A DNA stretch of 10,404 nucleotides from Alphaproteobacteria bacterium (GTDB lineage: Bacteria > Pseudomonadota > Alphaproteobacteria > RF32 > CAG-239): assembly GCA_017479785.1 (NCBI GenBank), contig JAFVBT010000053.1, positions 1 through 10,404 of the forward strand, written 5' to 3'. A program made the position numbers and the translations under genes. Below the pieces are notes generated by a model. The model did not search any database and was not told the DNA's origin. It worked only from the letters and a program-made list of their open reading frames with translations. Shown in pieces: positions 1-7,215 of the stretch (position 1 is its first letter; each line of letters starts with the position of its first letter).

Positions 1-1
1 C

Positions 2-439
2 GGTCGGCAATTTAAGCTTTTTCACGATGAACTAATTGTGGTGGAAAATTTACACTATTACGATGATAAAGGCAATCATTTGCATGGTAATACAGCCGAT
101 GAAATCGCTTATATTATGAACGAAAGCGGTTGCGGATTTTGTTTTGATTTTTCGCACGCCATTTGCTCTGCTGCTGCATTGAATACGGATATTGATACAT
201 TTTTACAGGGTTTGTTTGCCTTAAAACCGAGTGTTTATCATTTATGCGACGGCGATATTGGTGTGATTGAAGATAAGCACTTACATTTTGGCGACGGTAA
301 TTATCCGCTCAAACATTTTCTAAATGATTACACTGCAAAAAATGCATATATCACTATGGAAACCGGCGCCGGTTTTGAGGCTCTTAATGACTTGCGAATA
401 AAAGATTATAAATACCTTAAATCTGTGCAAAATGTTTAA
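2..439 (+). CDS. Sugar-phosphate isomerase/epimerase-like TIM barrel protein, 3' part only
   Basis: The frame is open from the left edge to the TAA at 437-439, giving the last 145 residues of a longer protein. A GTG at 38 is merely internal: in-frame residues precede it and there is no SD. The sequence carries the pattern of the AP-endonuclease-2/xylose-isomerase-like TIM barrel family: a VVEN strand end (Glu codon 44-46), FDFSHA (Asp 146-148, His 155-157), YHLCDGD (His 239-241, Asp 248-250), HLHFGDGN, and a late METG strand (Glu 359-361). In this family such Glu, Asp and His residues bind a divalent metal, and members isomerise or epimerise sugars and sugar phosphates; a minority are endonuclease IV proteins. 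The substrate cannot be read from the sequence. The next gene is a sugar O-acetyltransferase 145 bp downstream, which fits carbohydrate or surface-sugar metabolism. Family assignment is fairly sure; the exact reaction is unknown. Confidence 0.75.
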   Translation, partial: GRQFKLFHDELIVVENLHYYDDKGNHLHGNTADEIAYIMNESGCGFCFDFSHAICSAAALNTDIDTFLQGLFALKPSVYHLCDGDIGVIEDKHLHFGDGNYPLKHFLNDYTAKNAYITMETGAGFEALNDLRIKDYKYLKSVQNV

Positions 440-584
440 ACATAAGGCATTTTACCTTCCCTATAAAAGCATCAATTACTCTGGTTATCACCGAAAAATG
501 CCGGATATCAAAAAGAATCTTGTAATTTTAAATTAATCATATACTCTGAAATTAGAATATATCTTTATAGGAGAAACAAAAAAA

Positions 585-1166
585 ATGGGCAAAAAAATAT
601 TAAGCATACCGCAAATCAGAGCCTTAATGAAAAAAGGAACACCGATGATATTCGGCACGGATTTGTTGCAATCTTTTTATGAATACGGTCAAGAAGCCCT
701 CAAAATAATGATGGAAATGAATAATAAATACCATACACCCGAAGAAGTCAGAGAGCTGTTTTCCAAGCTGATTGCACGCAAAGTCAATAAAGATTGCTTA
801 ATATTACCGCCTTTTTATACTGAATTTGGAAAAAATATCAAACTGGGGAAAAAGGTTTTTATTAATACCTGCTGCCATTTTCAGGATAACGGCGGAATAG
901 AAATCGGTGATAACACAATGTTGGGAAGTAATGTGACGATTGTAACGCTGAACCACGATTTTGCCCCTGAAAAAAGATGTAACGCTATGCCTAAACCCGT
1001 TAAAATCGGTAAAAATGTATGGATAGGCGCAAATGTGACCATTCTTCCCGGTATCAGCATCGGTGATAACTCAATCATCGGAGCCGCCAGCGTAGTCACA
1101 AAAGACGTTCCTGCCAACACTCTGGCTTATGGCGTTCCTTGCAGAAATATCCGTAAAATTTGTTAA
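585..1166 (+). CDS. Maltose/galactoside-type sugar O-acetyltransferase (left-handed beta-helix)
   Basis: This 193-residue protein has the usual length and layout of the LacA/Maa/NodL family. A helical N-terminal segment (about residues 20-65) is followed by hexapeptide-repeat turns (IGDN, LGSN, IGKN, IGAN, IGDN between about 105 and 165) and a closing IIGAASVVTKDVPANTLAYG stretch. The likely catalytic His is His124 in TLNHD, matching the His of LacA-type enzymes. Members transfer acetyl from acetyl-CoA to a sugar hydroxyl in the cytoplasm, as trimers. The ATG at 585 follows an AGGAG at 569-573 with an 11-nt gap, somewhat long but without a better alternative. It could be in one transcript with the upstream isomerase-like gene, although the 145-bp AT-rich gap may hold its own promoter. 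The symmetric hairpin at 1306-1342 probably ends its transcript. The acceptor sugar is unknown; a capsule or LPS sugar is as plausible as a free one. Confidence 0.88.
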   Translation: MGKKILSIPQIRALMKKGTPMIFGTDLLQSFYEYGQEALKIMMEMNNKYHTPEEVRELFSKLIARKVNKDCLILPPFYTEFGKNIKLGKKVFINTCCHFQDNGGIEIGDNTMLGSNVTIVTLNHDFAPEKRCNAMPKPVKIGKNVWIGANVTILPGISIGDNSIIGAASVVTKDVPANTLAYGVPCRNIRKIC

Positions 1167-1305
1167 GAGAAACGAGCTTTTGAAAAGAATTTGACTATAT
1201 CAATTAAAAATCACAATACATTATAAATAACTTTATATTTGCAATATTTGGCCATGTAAACTTGCAACCGGGCATCTTTAAACATTACCTACCCGACCAA
1301 ACCTA

Positions 1306-1342
1306 AAAAAGCCTCTAAAAAAATATTCTCCAGAGGCTTTTT
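1306..1342. terminator. Bidirectional intrinsic terminator between convergent genes
   Basis: AAAAAGCCTCT (1306-1316) and AGAGGCTTTTT (1332-1342) form a perfect 11-bp stem around a 15-nt A-rich loop. The U-tract is built into the stem on either strand, so it can stop both the plus-strand acetyltransferase transcript and the minus-strand autotransporter transcript, whose stop codon is 44 bp away. The rest of the 1167-1386 gap shows no gene or other structure. Confidence 0.85.
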
Positions 1343-1386
1343 AACACCGCAATTTATTTTCTGAGCCTATAACTTTCTATATATTT

Positions 1387-4300
1387 TTAGAATTGGTAAT
1401 TTATTCCCATTGACGCAGTGTGATTGTGATAATGCTTACGGAATGCTCCTGTATATTCTATTGCAACCGAAAGTTTATCTGTTACGTCATAAGCAATGCT
1501 CGGACTGACTTCAACGGCCAAACGCTTCAATGTTGCTCCTTCATAGCGATAATTTGTACCATTTGTCAAAGTAACAACTCCACCATCTTTACCGGAGTCA
1601 AAGTCATAAGTTATACCGGCATATAAACTCGGATGTATTTTATAGCCTTTAATTTCGCTATTGTTTTGAATATGCAAGCCCGCAACCCCGCTTAATATAT
1701 CAGTATTATGGCCACTTACTGTTTGTAACGCCGTATCGGTGTAACCGTGACGATTGATATGATGCCAGCGTAATCCGGCTTGTGGTGTGATAAACCATGT
1801 ATTTTTACGATATTCGTATCCGCCTATGATATCGGCAGATAAAACATCAACACTGTAATTTGCTTTGATTGTGCGATTAACGGCATAACGTTTTTCATCC
1901 CAATCGGCAAAATCATATTTAACAACACCGTTAACAAACCATTCGCTCGGTTTATATTCACCATAACCAAACACTGTGGAAGTTGTCACATCATAATCAC
2001 GGCGTTTACTGCTGATATCAGTTTTTTCATAGCGTCCGCCGATACCGAGTTTTATATGCTGAGTGATTTGCTTATCCATACCTGCAATAATACCATGACT
2101 CTTAGAATCATATCCGCTAACTTTACCAATATCTTTTTGTTTGGACTTTCCATAATATGGCATTGCCCAAATATTGACACCATATAACAGTTGACTTTCC
2201 GTGTCATCATTTTTGGCACGCAAATGATAATCTACGGCAGAGAATCTGCGATTATTTGTTTCGCTCATAAAGTTCATAACCGCAGATTCACTTGGCGCAA
2301 TAGCCGTCAATTCTTCATTAAATCTTTGACCACCTGTTTGTGCAAAACGCGCCAAATCATTGGCCAAACCTTGCGCCACCGGATTACTGTGCGACGGACC
2401 GTCAACCCATGCGCCGGCTGCATCTTGATTTGTTTGTGTGCCGCCGTTTTCTTCAGACACTTCTCGCGCGGTTTTGCCTTGTTCCACTGTATAAATACCT
2501 GATTTATCGGAAAAACGCTTAACCTTATACATATTATTGTGAAAAACATCTTCAAAATTATTGTTATTGATATCCGAGCCGTCGGTCAAAGCCAAAAGCG
2601 GAATACTGACTTCGGTTTGACCTTTTAGCACATCTTGTCCGAAGGTAATATCAATTTTGGCTCCTTGAGCAATATCAAACGCATTGGCTCTGATGCCGCC
2701 GAATGTATTTAAATCATCTACGTTCAGCGTCAGTTGCGAACCGGCATCAAACTGAACTGTTTTTAAGCTGACAAGATTATTGCCGACAATCAGATTGCCG
2801 CCATAAGTCGCGTGCAACTTAACATCATTTGCAAGATTGCTTTGACCTGCTGTCAGTTTGGCATTATTAACATTAACTGTATTGCCTGAAATTTTGCTTT
2901 CCATTTGCCAATCCGCATTAACATTTGTGGTGCCGTTTCCCGCAATATCATTGGTAATTTTATTAACACCGCCAAGATTAACTGTGCCGTTGTTTTCAAT
3001 ACCCTCTTGGTTGCCTGAGATTTCAACATTATTGAGATTAAACACCGCATCATCGGCCGTCAGCTTGGCAACAGTTTTAGCGTTGGTTATCTTTACATCA
3101 TTTAGCGAAACAACAGTTCCGGCTTCGGATAAATCAAACAGTTTGGCGCCGTTACCGTCAAGAGTGGAAACATCTTTGCCCTGTCCGTTAATATTCAGCT
3201 CGCCGATGTGTGTCACACCGATATTGTCAACACCGTCGCTGACTTTATATGTTGCTTGGTCGGCATTAAAATTGCGTTTTGCCAAATCGGCGGTATTGAC
3301 AAGCATCAGCGTGTCGCCCAGCGATTCGTCATAGTCCCCGCTCTCGTTGCGCGTTGTTAACCCGATAGAATCATTAAGTGTATCGGTTGTCGCCAAACCA
3401 AGCGTTCCGTATACGGTGTCAACGGTCCCTTTTTCGCGGAAGTTGCGCGACCAGTCGGTATTTTCGGTCACCGTATCTTTGACCGTATTCTTTTCTTGCG
3501 TTACCACAAATTCTCCGCCAAGCTCACTTGCCGCTTGGCCGGTCAGAGCCAACTGCAGATTTGCCGCATCAGCACTACCTTGTGTTTTAAGAATCTGCAC
3601 TTTGAAATTTTTATTGGTAATTTCATTAAACGCCTTATCGGTCAAATTAAAGTGGTCAATTTGCACTACCTTTCCTGCTGTTCCGGTTTGGGTAGTTGTT
3701 GCAAATGAATCCGCTTCTTCGCCCTCCACACTGAAATCAATCGTCCATTTGGCGGTATTATCGGCAACCAGATTATACATACCATATTCTTTGATATTTC
3801 CATCAGCAGTGCTGATGTTGGCAGAATCTGCCGTAACATACGCATTTTTGATGTCGTTATAAAGGTTGATATGACTGTTGGCATCACCGGTTAACCGAGT
3901 TTTATAGCCCAAAGAACCGTCAATGGTATCATAAAACGTAACTGTACCGCCGTTGATTGCCGTAACCGTCAAGTCGGCATCGTTCATATAAACGGCATTG
4001 GCAATGTCGTTGATTTTGTTGCCTTTGAACAAAGTGTTGCCGTTATCGGCGGCAATGGTCAAATTTTGGCTGGAATAAATTGCCGCCCCCAAACCCTCTC
4101 CGCTTGCGGTAAAAGTGTTGTCGGTAAAGATTGCGTTCTTAATACCATTTGTGATTTCATCATTGTTATAGATTACGCCTCCATAGATATTTGTTGCCGA
4201 ACCGGTGTTTTCATTGAATTTACCGCCAATGGAAGCAATAGTGGCGTAGCCGTTGGGATTGCCCAACATATTGGCAATAACCCCACCATAAATATCTCCG

Positions 4301-5451
4301 TCTAGGCTGACAGCTCTGTTTTTGCTAAAATTGCTGTTGATGTTACCAATAGAGGATTCACCAAAAACTACCCAGTTAAGAATTGTGCCGCCCATAACAT
4401 CGCCGTATTTAGTATATGCTACATTTTCATTAAAAACAGAATTGTTGATATTTCCGATTTCTGAAAAAGCAAATACCCATGCTCCTTGAGTTGAATTTCT
4501 CATTGTATATACGGAATTATATATGGCGGCGCCGCCAACATCGCCGTTGTTGCCGTTATTGGCAGTTGAAACAACATAGTTATTTTCAAACACGGCATTT
4601 TCAATTTTCCCGATATTACCATACTGATTGGCAATAGCTCCTCCGTATGCGCCATTCATATATCTTATTTGATAAGCAGATGAATCATCAAATATAAACG
4701 AATACGGGGCTACTGCATTTGGATTGGTCATAATAATGCCGTTAGCAATAAACTTTCCGGATATTTCATTTATAACACCTGCTCCAGATGGAGTGGGCGC
4801 AGCCAGTGCTCTATATACATTAATATATGAATTATATATTGCGCCGCCATACGCCGAACCGTAAAAATAATTATAATGACCAACTGTTGTTGCATTATTT
4901 GATTTTATATAATTACCGATAAAAACAGCATCAATAGAGGTTAATGTATTTACATTAGAAATACCGCCCCCGATCGGATAGAATTCCGTTTGAAAATCAA
5001 CATTATTCGTGCTATAACCGATGTAATATGTATTTTTTATATACTCAACAGCCTCATGATATTCAGATGGTTTACTGATAAAAATATTGGCTGAATTCAC
5101 ATGATAAGCGTCATACACATCACTGGCACCGCCAAAAACTGCACCGTCTATGGTATCAAGTGTATCAGGATATCCGGGAATACGATCATCCAAAGCATCA
5201 AAATTGAAAATTTTATGGTCCTGATTTGTTGCTATTATATCGGCACCTGTTGCGTCGGCTAATCTGTGCAGTTTATAAACGCCGGTGTCGGCATCTTGTG
5301 TCCATTGATAGTAAAATAAAGATGCTCTTGTATCCGTTCCCCGACCGGTATAAGTAACCCCTTTGTAGTCGTCAATAGATGCTTGCGCCGGAGTTGCCGC
5401 AACAGCCCCCAATGCAAATAAACCCATATTAATCATAAAACATTTTTTCAA
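1387..5451 (-). CDS. Autotransporter (type V secretion) with Pmp-like FxxN/GGxI passenger repeats
   Basis: The frame encodes 1354 residues. Residues 1-24 are a Sec signal with cleavage likely after TPAQA. The passenger (about 25-1080) is Asn/Asp/Gly/Thr-rich and almost free of Cys, as expected of a secreted beta-helix. Its first half holds repeated FxxN and GGxI motifs (about 161-478). About residues 1085-1354 are an autotransporter beta-barrel: alternating aromatic strands starting near NIWAMPYYG and ending in GINYQF, with the terminal Phe recognised by the BAM complex. The role is probably a surface adhesin or other display protein; no protease catalytic motif was recognised. The start is doubtful: the first codon is TTG with no SD before it, the next in-frame ATGs (residues 6 and 9) also lack one, and an overlapping ORF at 5506-5429 has both ATG and SD (see that entry). 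The gene is monocistronic, convergent with the acetyltransferase and divergent from the HD gene. Confidence 0.9.
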   Translation of the reverse strand: MKKCFMINMGLFALGAVAATPAQASIDDYKGVTYTGRGTDTRASLFYYQWTQDADTGVYKLHRLADATGADIIATNQDHKIFNFDALDDRIPGYPDTLDTIDGAVFGGASDVYDAYHVNSANIFISKPSEYHEAVEYIKNTYYIGYSTNNVDFQTEFYPIGGGISNVNTLTSIDAVFIGNYIKSNNATTVGHYNYFYGSAYGGAIYNSYINVYRALAAPTPSGAGVINEISGKFIANGIIMTNPNAVAPYSFIFDDSSAYQIRYMNGAYGGAIANQYGNIGKIENAVFENNYVVSTANNGNNGDVGGAAIYNSVYTMRNSTQGAWVFAFSEIGNINNSVFNENVAYTKYGDVMGGTILNWVVFGESSIGNINSNFSKNRAVSLDGDIYGGVIANMLGNPNGYATIASIGGKFNENTGSATNIYGGVIYNNDEITNGIKNAIFTDNTFTASGEGLGAAIYSSQNLTIAADNGNTLFKGNKINDIANAVYMNDADLTVTAINGGTVTFYDTIDGSLGYKTRLTGDANSHINLYNDIKNAYVTADSANISTADGNIKEYGMYNLVADNTAKWTIDFSVEGEEADSFATTTQTGTAGKVVQIDHFNLTDKAFNEITNKNFKVQILKTQGSADAANLQLALTGQAASELGGEFVVTQEKNTVKDTVTENTDWSRNFREKGTVDTVYGTLGLATTDTLNDSIGLTTRNESGDYDESLGDTLMLVNTADLAKRNFNADQATYKVSDGVDNIGVTHIGELNINGQGKDVSTLDGNGAKLFDLSEAGTVVSLNDVKITNAKTVAKLTADDAVFNLNNVEISGNQEGIENNGTVNLGGVNKITNDIAGNGTTNVNADWQMESKISGNTVNVNNAKLTAGQSNLANDVKLHATYGGNLIVGNNLVSLKTVQFDAGSQLTLNVDDLNTFGGIRANAFDIAQGAKIDITFGQDVLKGQTEVSIPLLALTDGSDINNNNFEDVFHNNMYKVKRFSDKSGIYTVEQGKTAREVSEENGGTQTNQDAAGAWVDGPSHSNPVAQGLANDLARFAQTGGQRFNEELTAIAPSESAVMNFMSETNNRRFSAVDYHLRAKNDDTESQLLYGVNIWAMPYYGKSKQKDIGKVSGYDSKSHGIIAGMDKQITQHIKLGIGGRYEKTDISSKRRDYDVTTSTVFGYGEYKPSEWFVNGVVKYDFADWDEKRYAVNRTIKANYSVDVLSADIIGGYEYRKNTWFITPQAGLRWHHINRHGYTDTALQTVSGHNTDILSGVAGLHIQNNSEIKGYKIHPSLYAGITYDFDSGKDGGVVTLTNGTNYRYEGATLKRLAVEVSPSIAYDVTDKLSVAIEYTGAFRKHYHNHTASMGINYQF
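4018..4971 (-). repeat. Alternating FxxN / GGxI passenger repeats (protein level)
   Basis: Within the autotransporter passenger, FxxN occurs at residues 177 (FIGN), 234 (FIAN), 288 (FENN), 340 (FNEN), 375 (FSKN), 412 (FNEN), 442 (FTDN) and 475 (FKGN). GGxI-like motifs occur at 161 (GGGI), 202 and 270 (GGAI), 306 (GGAAI), 354 (GGTI), 389 and 424 (GGVI) and 455 (GAAI). From residue 340 on the period is 30-37 residues, and each FxxN is followed 12-14 residues later by GGxI. These are the two hallmark motifs of chlamydial polymorphic membrane proteins, in which they form beta-helix rungs. DNA-level identity between units is low, so the repeats are old or diversified. Confidence 0.75.
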
Positions 5452-5506
5452 AACTGCTGCGATATTGCGCAGACAACAATCCCGCAGCAGTGCGCGTATA
5501 TTTCAT
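5429..5506 (-). CDS. Frameshifted leader: probable true N-terminus of the autotransporter
   Basis: On the minus strand an ATG at 5506-5504 follows AAAGG (5520-5516) with a 9-nt gap and encodes MKYTRTAAGLLSAQYRSSFE, then KMFYD and TAA. It overlaps the start of the autotransporter frame. Skipping one nucleotide (+1) after codon 17 (AGC) gives QYRSVLKKCFMINMGLFALG and runs straight into the signal peptide, making a 42-residue extended signal like those of many large autotransporters. Reading it as the real start explains why the TTG at 5451 has no SD. It could be a genuine 1-nt lesion, a sequencing or assembly error in the TTTTGAAAAAA stretch, slippage or phase variation at the six-A run, or an upstream leader peptide translated on its own. 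The initiation signals are visible; the joining of the two frames is inference. Confidence 0.55.
   Translation of the reverse strand: MKYTRTAAGLLSAQYRSSFEKMFYD
5454..5490 (-). promoter_or_regulatory. Hairpin inside the leader, just before the frame junction
   Basis: CTGCTGCG (5454-5461) and CGCAGCAG (5483-5490) form a perfect 8-bp, GC-rich stem. Inside it ATTG (5464-5467) and CAAT (5477-5480) can add 4 bp across symmetric 2-nt bulges, leaving a 9-nt loop. In the minus-strand mRNA it ends one base before the point where the leader frame would have to change to the autotransporter frame. It may affect translation of the leader or be a side effect of the coding sequence; it has no U-tract, so it is not a standard terminator. 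Confidence 0.35.
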
Positions 5507-5602
5507 AGTTCGTTGCCTTTAATAAAGATTTAGTCCGTTTTCTATATCAAAATAATAAAAATCATAATGATAAAACGAAGCTCAAAGAGTTATACAAATC
5601 TA

Positions 5603-5630
5603 TATTTAGAACTTGTCCCTTCATTGTCAA
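5603..5630 (-). promoter_or_regulatory. Candidate sigma-70-type promoter for the autotransporter
   Basis: Read on the minus strand, a perfect TTGACA (5630-5625) is followed after 16 bp by TAAATA (5608-5603), a 3/6 match to the -10 consensus. It would give an untranslated leader of roughly 90 nt before the ATG at 5506. A second possible -35 (TTGATA, 5550-5545) lies closer but has no convincing -10. The -35 is good and the -10 is poor. Confidence 0.25.
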
Positions 5631-5647
5631 TAAAAATGGGGCAAGTT
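5610..5647. promoter_or_regulatory. Inverted repeat in the divergent intergenic region (possible operator)
   Basis: AACTTGTCCC (5610-5619) pairs with GGGGCAAGTT (5638-5647) over 10 bp with a single G-T mismatch, separated by 18 bp. It lies between the divergent autotransporter and HD genes and encloses the TTGACA candidate -35 of the autotransporter promoter. No T-tract follows on either strand, so a dimeric repressor site is more likely than a terminator. The rest of the 5507-5769 gap is AT-rich with no gene seen. Confidence 0.3.
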
Positions 5648-5769
5648 GTGCACAGTAGAACATACTCATACCAAATAAAACAAGTATTCGTTTTTGCTCT
5701 TGCCTGCATTTTAAAATATTGCATTTTCAAACTTTTTTTGCCAAAATAATCAGCAAAGGAGATATTGAT

Positions 5770-6462
5770 ATGACCGGTATTGAATATATAAAACAATCTG
5801 TTTCTAAACTGCTGCACAATGATTCAAGCGGCCACGATGACAAACATGTCTTTCGCGTTTTTGAAAATGCCATGAATTTTTGTAACGAGCTTCCTCAAGC
5901 CAACCGTGATTTGGTTGCGGCCGCCGCTTTGTTACACGATTGTGATGATTATAAGTTGTTTGGTGAAGAAAGCGCACGTTTATTAACAAATACCCGTCGT
6001 ATCTTGGCAAACTCCGGATTTGACGGTGATTTTACCGATAATTGTCTTAAAATCATTAAAACAATCGGCTACAGTAAACGTTTGAGCGGAATTATCCCCG
6101 ATTGCGTAGAAGGAAAAATTGTTTCCGATGCCGATATGGCAGATGCCACCGGTATCATCGGCATTATTCGTTGTATTGAATATCGCGTTCATCGCTCGGG
6201 AGGCAAGGAACCTTTTTTTGACCCCGATTATCTGCCGACAGAAATGGATGCTCAAAAATATAAACAAATAACTTATTGCCCGATCGTAAACCACTTTTTT
6301 GATAAATTGTTTCGGTTGCGCGACTTGGCCTTAACCGACCCCGGACGTAAGTGTATAGAAAAAAGACACAAGGTAATTGTCAATTTTCTGGAAAACTATT
6401 TTGATGAAACCAATGCGCCTCAGGTTTGGAAAGATTTATTGGCACAATATGCCGCAAAATAG
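5770..6462 (+). CDS. HD-domain metal-dependent phosphohydrolase, uncharacterised subfamily
   Basis: The ATG at 5770 is chosen because AGGAG (5757-5761) lies 8 nt before it; an in-frame ATG at 5719 would add 17 residues but has no SD. The 230-residue protein has the HD superfamily signature: His26 in DDKHVFRV, His56-Asp57 in LLHDCDD, and the distal Asp in SDADMADATG (Asp120/Asp122). In this superfamily these residues hold one or two divalent metals for phosphoester hydrolysis, often of nucleotides or signalling nucleotides. The protein is soluble, with no signal peptide or membrane segment and no attached RelA, PDE or sensor domain, so the substrate cannot be inferred. It is closest in layout to YedJ-like single-domain HD hydrolases. 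It stands alone: the gene to the left is divergent and the next gene begins 151 bp downstream behind its own candidate promoter. Confidence 0.82.
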   Translation: MTGIEYIKQSVSKLLHNDSSGHDDKHVFRVFENAMNFCNELPQANRDLVAAAALLHDCDDYKLFGEESARLLTNTRRILANSGFDGDFTDNCLKIIKTIGYSKRLSGIIPDCVEGKIVSDADMADATGIIGIIRCIEYRVHRSGGKEPFFDPDYLPTEMDAQKYKQITYCPIVNHFFDKLFRLRDLALTDPGRKCIEKRHKVIVNFLENYFDETNAPQVWKDLLAQYAAK

Positions 6463-6555
6463 ATTTTTGGCCGGCACCGTTTATTCGCAAAGCTAAACTG
6501 CCCCAAAATATATAAAAAACATATAACTGCTTGTTAACATAAGATAACCCTGCTC

Positions 6556-6584
6556 TTGGTTTTTATTTTTTTCTGAAATAATAT
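6556..6584 (+). promoter_or_regulatory. Candidate promoter for the DUF1648-like membrane protein gene
   Basis: TTGGTT (6556-6561) and TAATAT (6579-6584) are separated by 17 bp and match the -35 and -10 consensus at 3 and 4 of 6 positions. Transcription would begin about 20 nt before the ATG at 6614, leaving just enough room for the GGGGA at 6605-6609 as ribosome binding site. The spacer is T-rich (6560-6572). Confidence 0.33.
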
Positions 6585-6613
6585 GCCGGTATATTTTATG
6601 AAGTGGGGAAAAT

Positions 6614-7162
6614 ATGTCATCTTTTCTACAATTTATTAAACTGTTTATATCGGGAAAAACATTACAAGGGATTAGGTTCAGAACCAATTTATCCATCATA
6701 TTGACCTTTGCAGTTCTGATTATAGAAATTGCAATATATTACTTTTATTGGGATTCTATTCCGAACATGATTCAATATGACTATGATTTTTCCGGCACTC
6801 CCAATAACATTTGCGAAAAAAAATGTATATGGTATAATGTTCTTCTTCAAATATTTATTTGCGTTTTTGTTTTTATAGTAAAACATCTTTCATACAAAAC
6901 AAAACGAATTCACCATATCGTTTATGATCAAAACAACCACTTAATCCCGATTATGGATAAACGATTTTCTATGTTTGCGTGGGAAACAGCCATGCTTTTT
7001 GTTACAACGGAGCAAGGTTATATTTTTGCTCTTATTGATATGATTGAAAATCGCATGTGCGATGATGTGGTAACAATGATATTTCTGTTTTGGCTAACTG
7101 TTCTCATTATTGAGTTTTGCTCTGATGTAAAAGCATTAAAAGCTAACAGCAAAGCCGCATAA
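6614..7162 (+). CDS. Small DUF1648-like (SdpI N-terminal-type) integral membrane protein
   Basis: The 182-residue product is hydrophobic with about four membrane segments (approximately residues 25-45, 74-92, 118-140 and 152-170) and no cleavable signal. Between the first two segments lies IPNMIQYDYDFSGTPNNICE followed by KK. It matches the known DUF1648 pattern of 'P..IP.H....G.pd....K', here with Tyr in place of the usual His. DUF1648 is the N-terminal domain of SdpI-type immunity/signalling membrane proteins and also occurs in stand-alone proteins of unknown function. The remaining SdpI region was not recognised. The start has GGGGA at 6605-6609 upstream, a weak SD. The base composition is strikingly low in GC (13 of 60 bases at 6841-6900). 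The protein ends in the A-run that belongs to the convergent gene's terminator. Membrane location is sure; the DUF call is moderate and the function unknown. Confidence 0.6.
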   Translation: MSSFLQFIKLFISGKTLQGIRFRTNLSIILTFAVLIIEIAIYYFYWDSIPNMIQYDYDFSGTPNNICEKKCIWYNVLLQIFICVFVFIVKHLSYKTKRIHHIVYDQNNHLIPIMDKRFSMFAWETAMLFVTTEQGYIFALIDMIENRMCDDVVTMIFLFWLTVLIIEFCSDVKALKANSKAA

Positions 7163-7197
7163 AAAAAGAGCATAACAGCACATACCGTTATGCTCTT
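7161..7197 (-). terminator. Intrinsic terminator of the Bor-like lipoprotein gene
   Basis: AAGAGCATAAC (7166-7176) and GTTATGCTCTT (7187-7197) form an 11-bp perfect stem with a 10-nt loop. On the minus strand the stem runs into seven consecutive T (complement of 7161-7167), the classical arrangement, and lies 18 bp past the lipoprotein stop. In the plus direction no T-tract follows closely. The T-tract overlaps the stop codon (7160-7162) of the convergent membrane protein gene. Confidence 0.85.
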
Positions 7198-7215
7198 GAA
7201 TAGAAATTTTCAGAA

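Noticed and set aside
432..443. 12-bp perfect palindrome ATGTTTAAACAT across the stop codon of the first gene
   Set aside because: It is short and AT-rich with no spacer or T-tract, and is expected by chance; there is no sign that it is a terminator or operator.
2858..3862. Long plus-strand open frames (2858-3334, 3347-3862) opposite the autotransporter
   Set aside because: They lie antisense to a clear passenger gene, have no SD, and show the Ser/Val/Leu-rich low-complexity composition expected from complementing a Thr/Asn/Asp-rich coding sequence.
5567..5749. 60-codon plus-strand frame in the divergent spacer
   Set aside because: There is no SD, the composition is that of random AT-rich DNA, and it covers the inverted repeat and candidate promoter.
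5719..5769. Upstream extension of the HD-domain protein to an ATG at 5719
   Set aside because: The added residues are not family-like, there is no SD before 5719, and AGGAG lies at the correct distance from the ATG at 5770.
6544..6572. T-rich stretch after the HD gene as a terminator
   Set aside because: Only a 4-bp AACC/GGTT stem precedes the T-run, too weak to call; the T-run fits better as spacer of the next gene's promoter.
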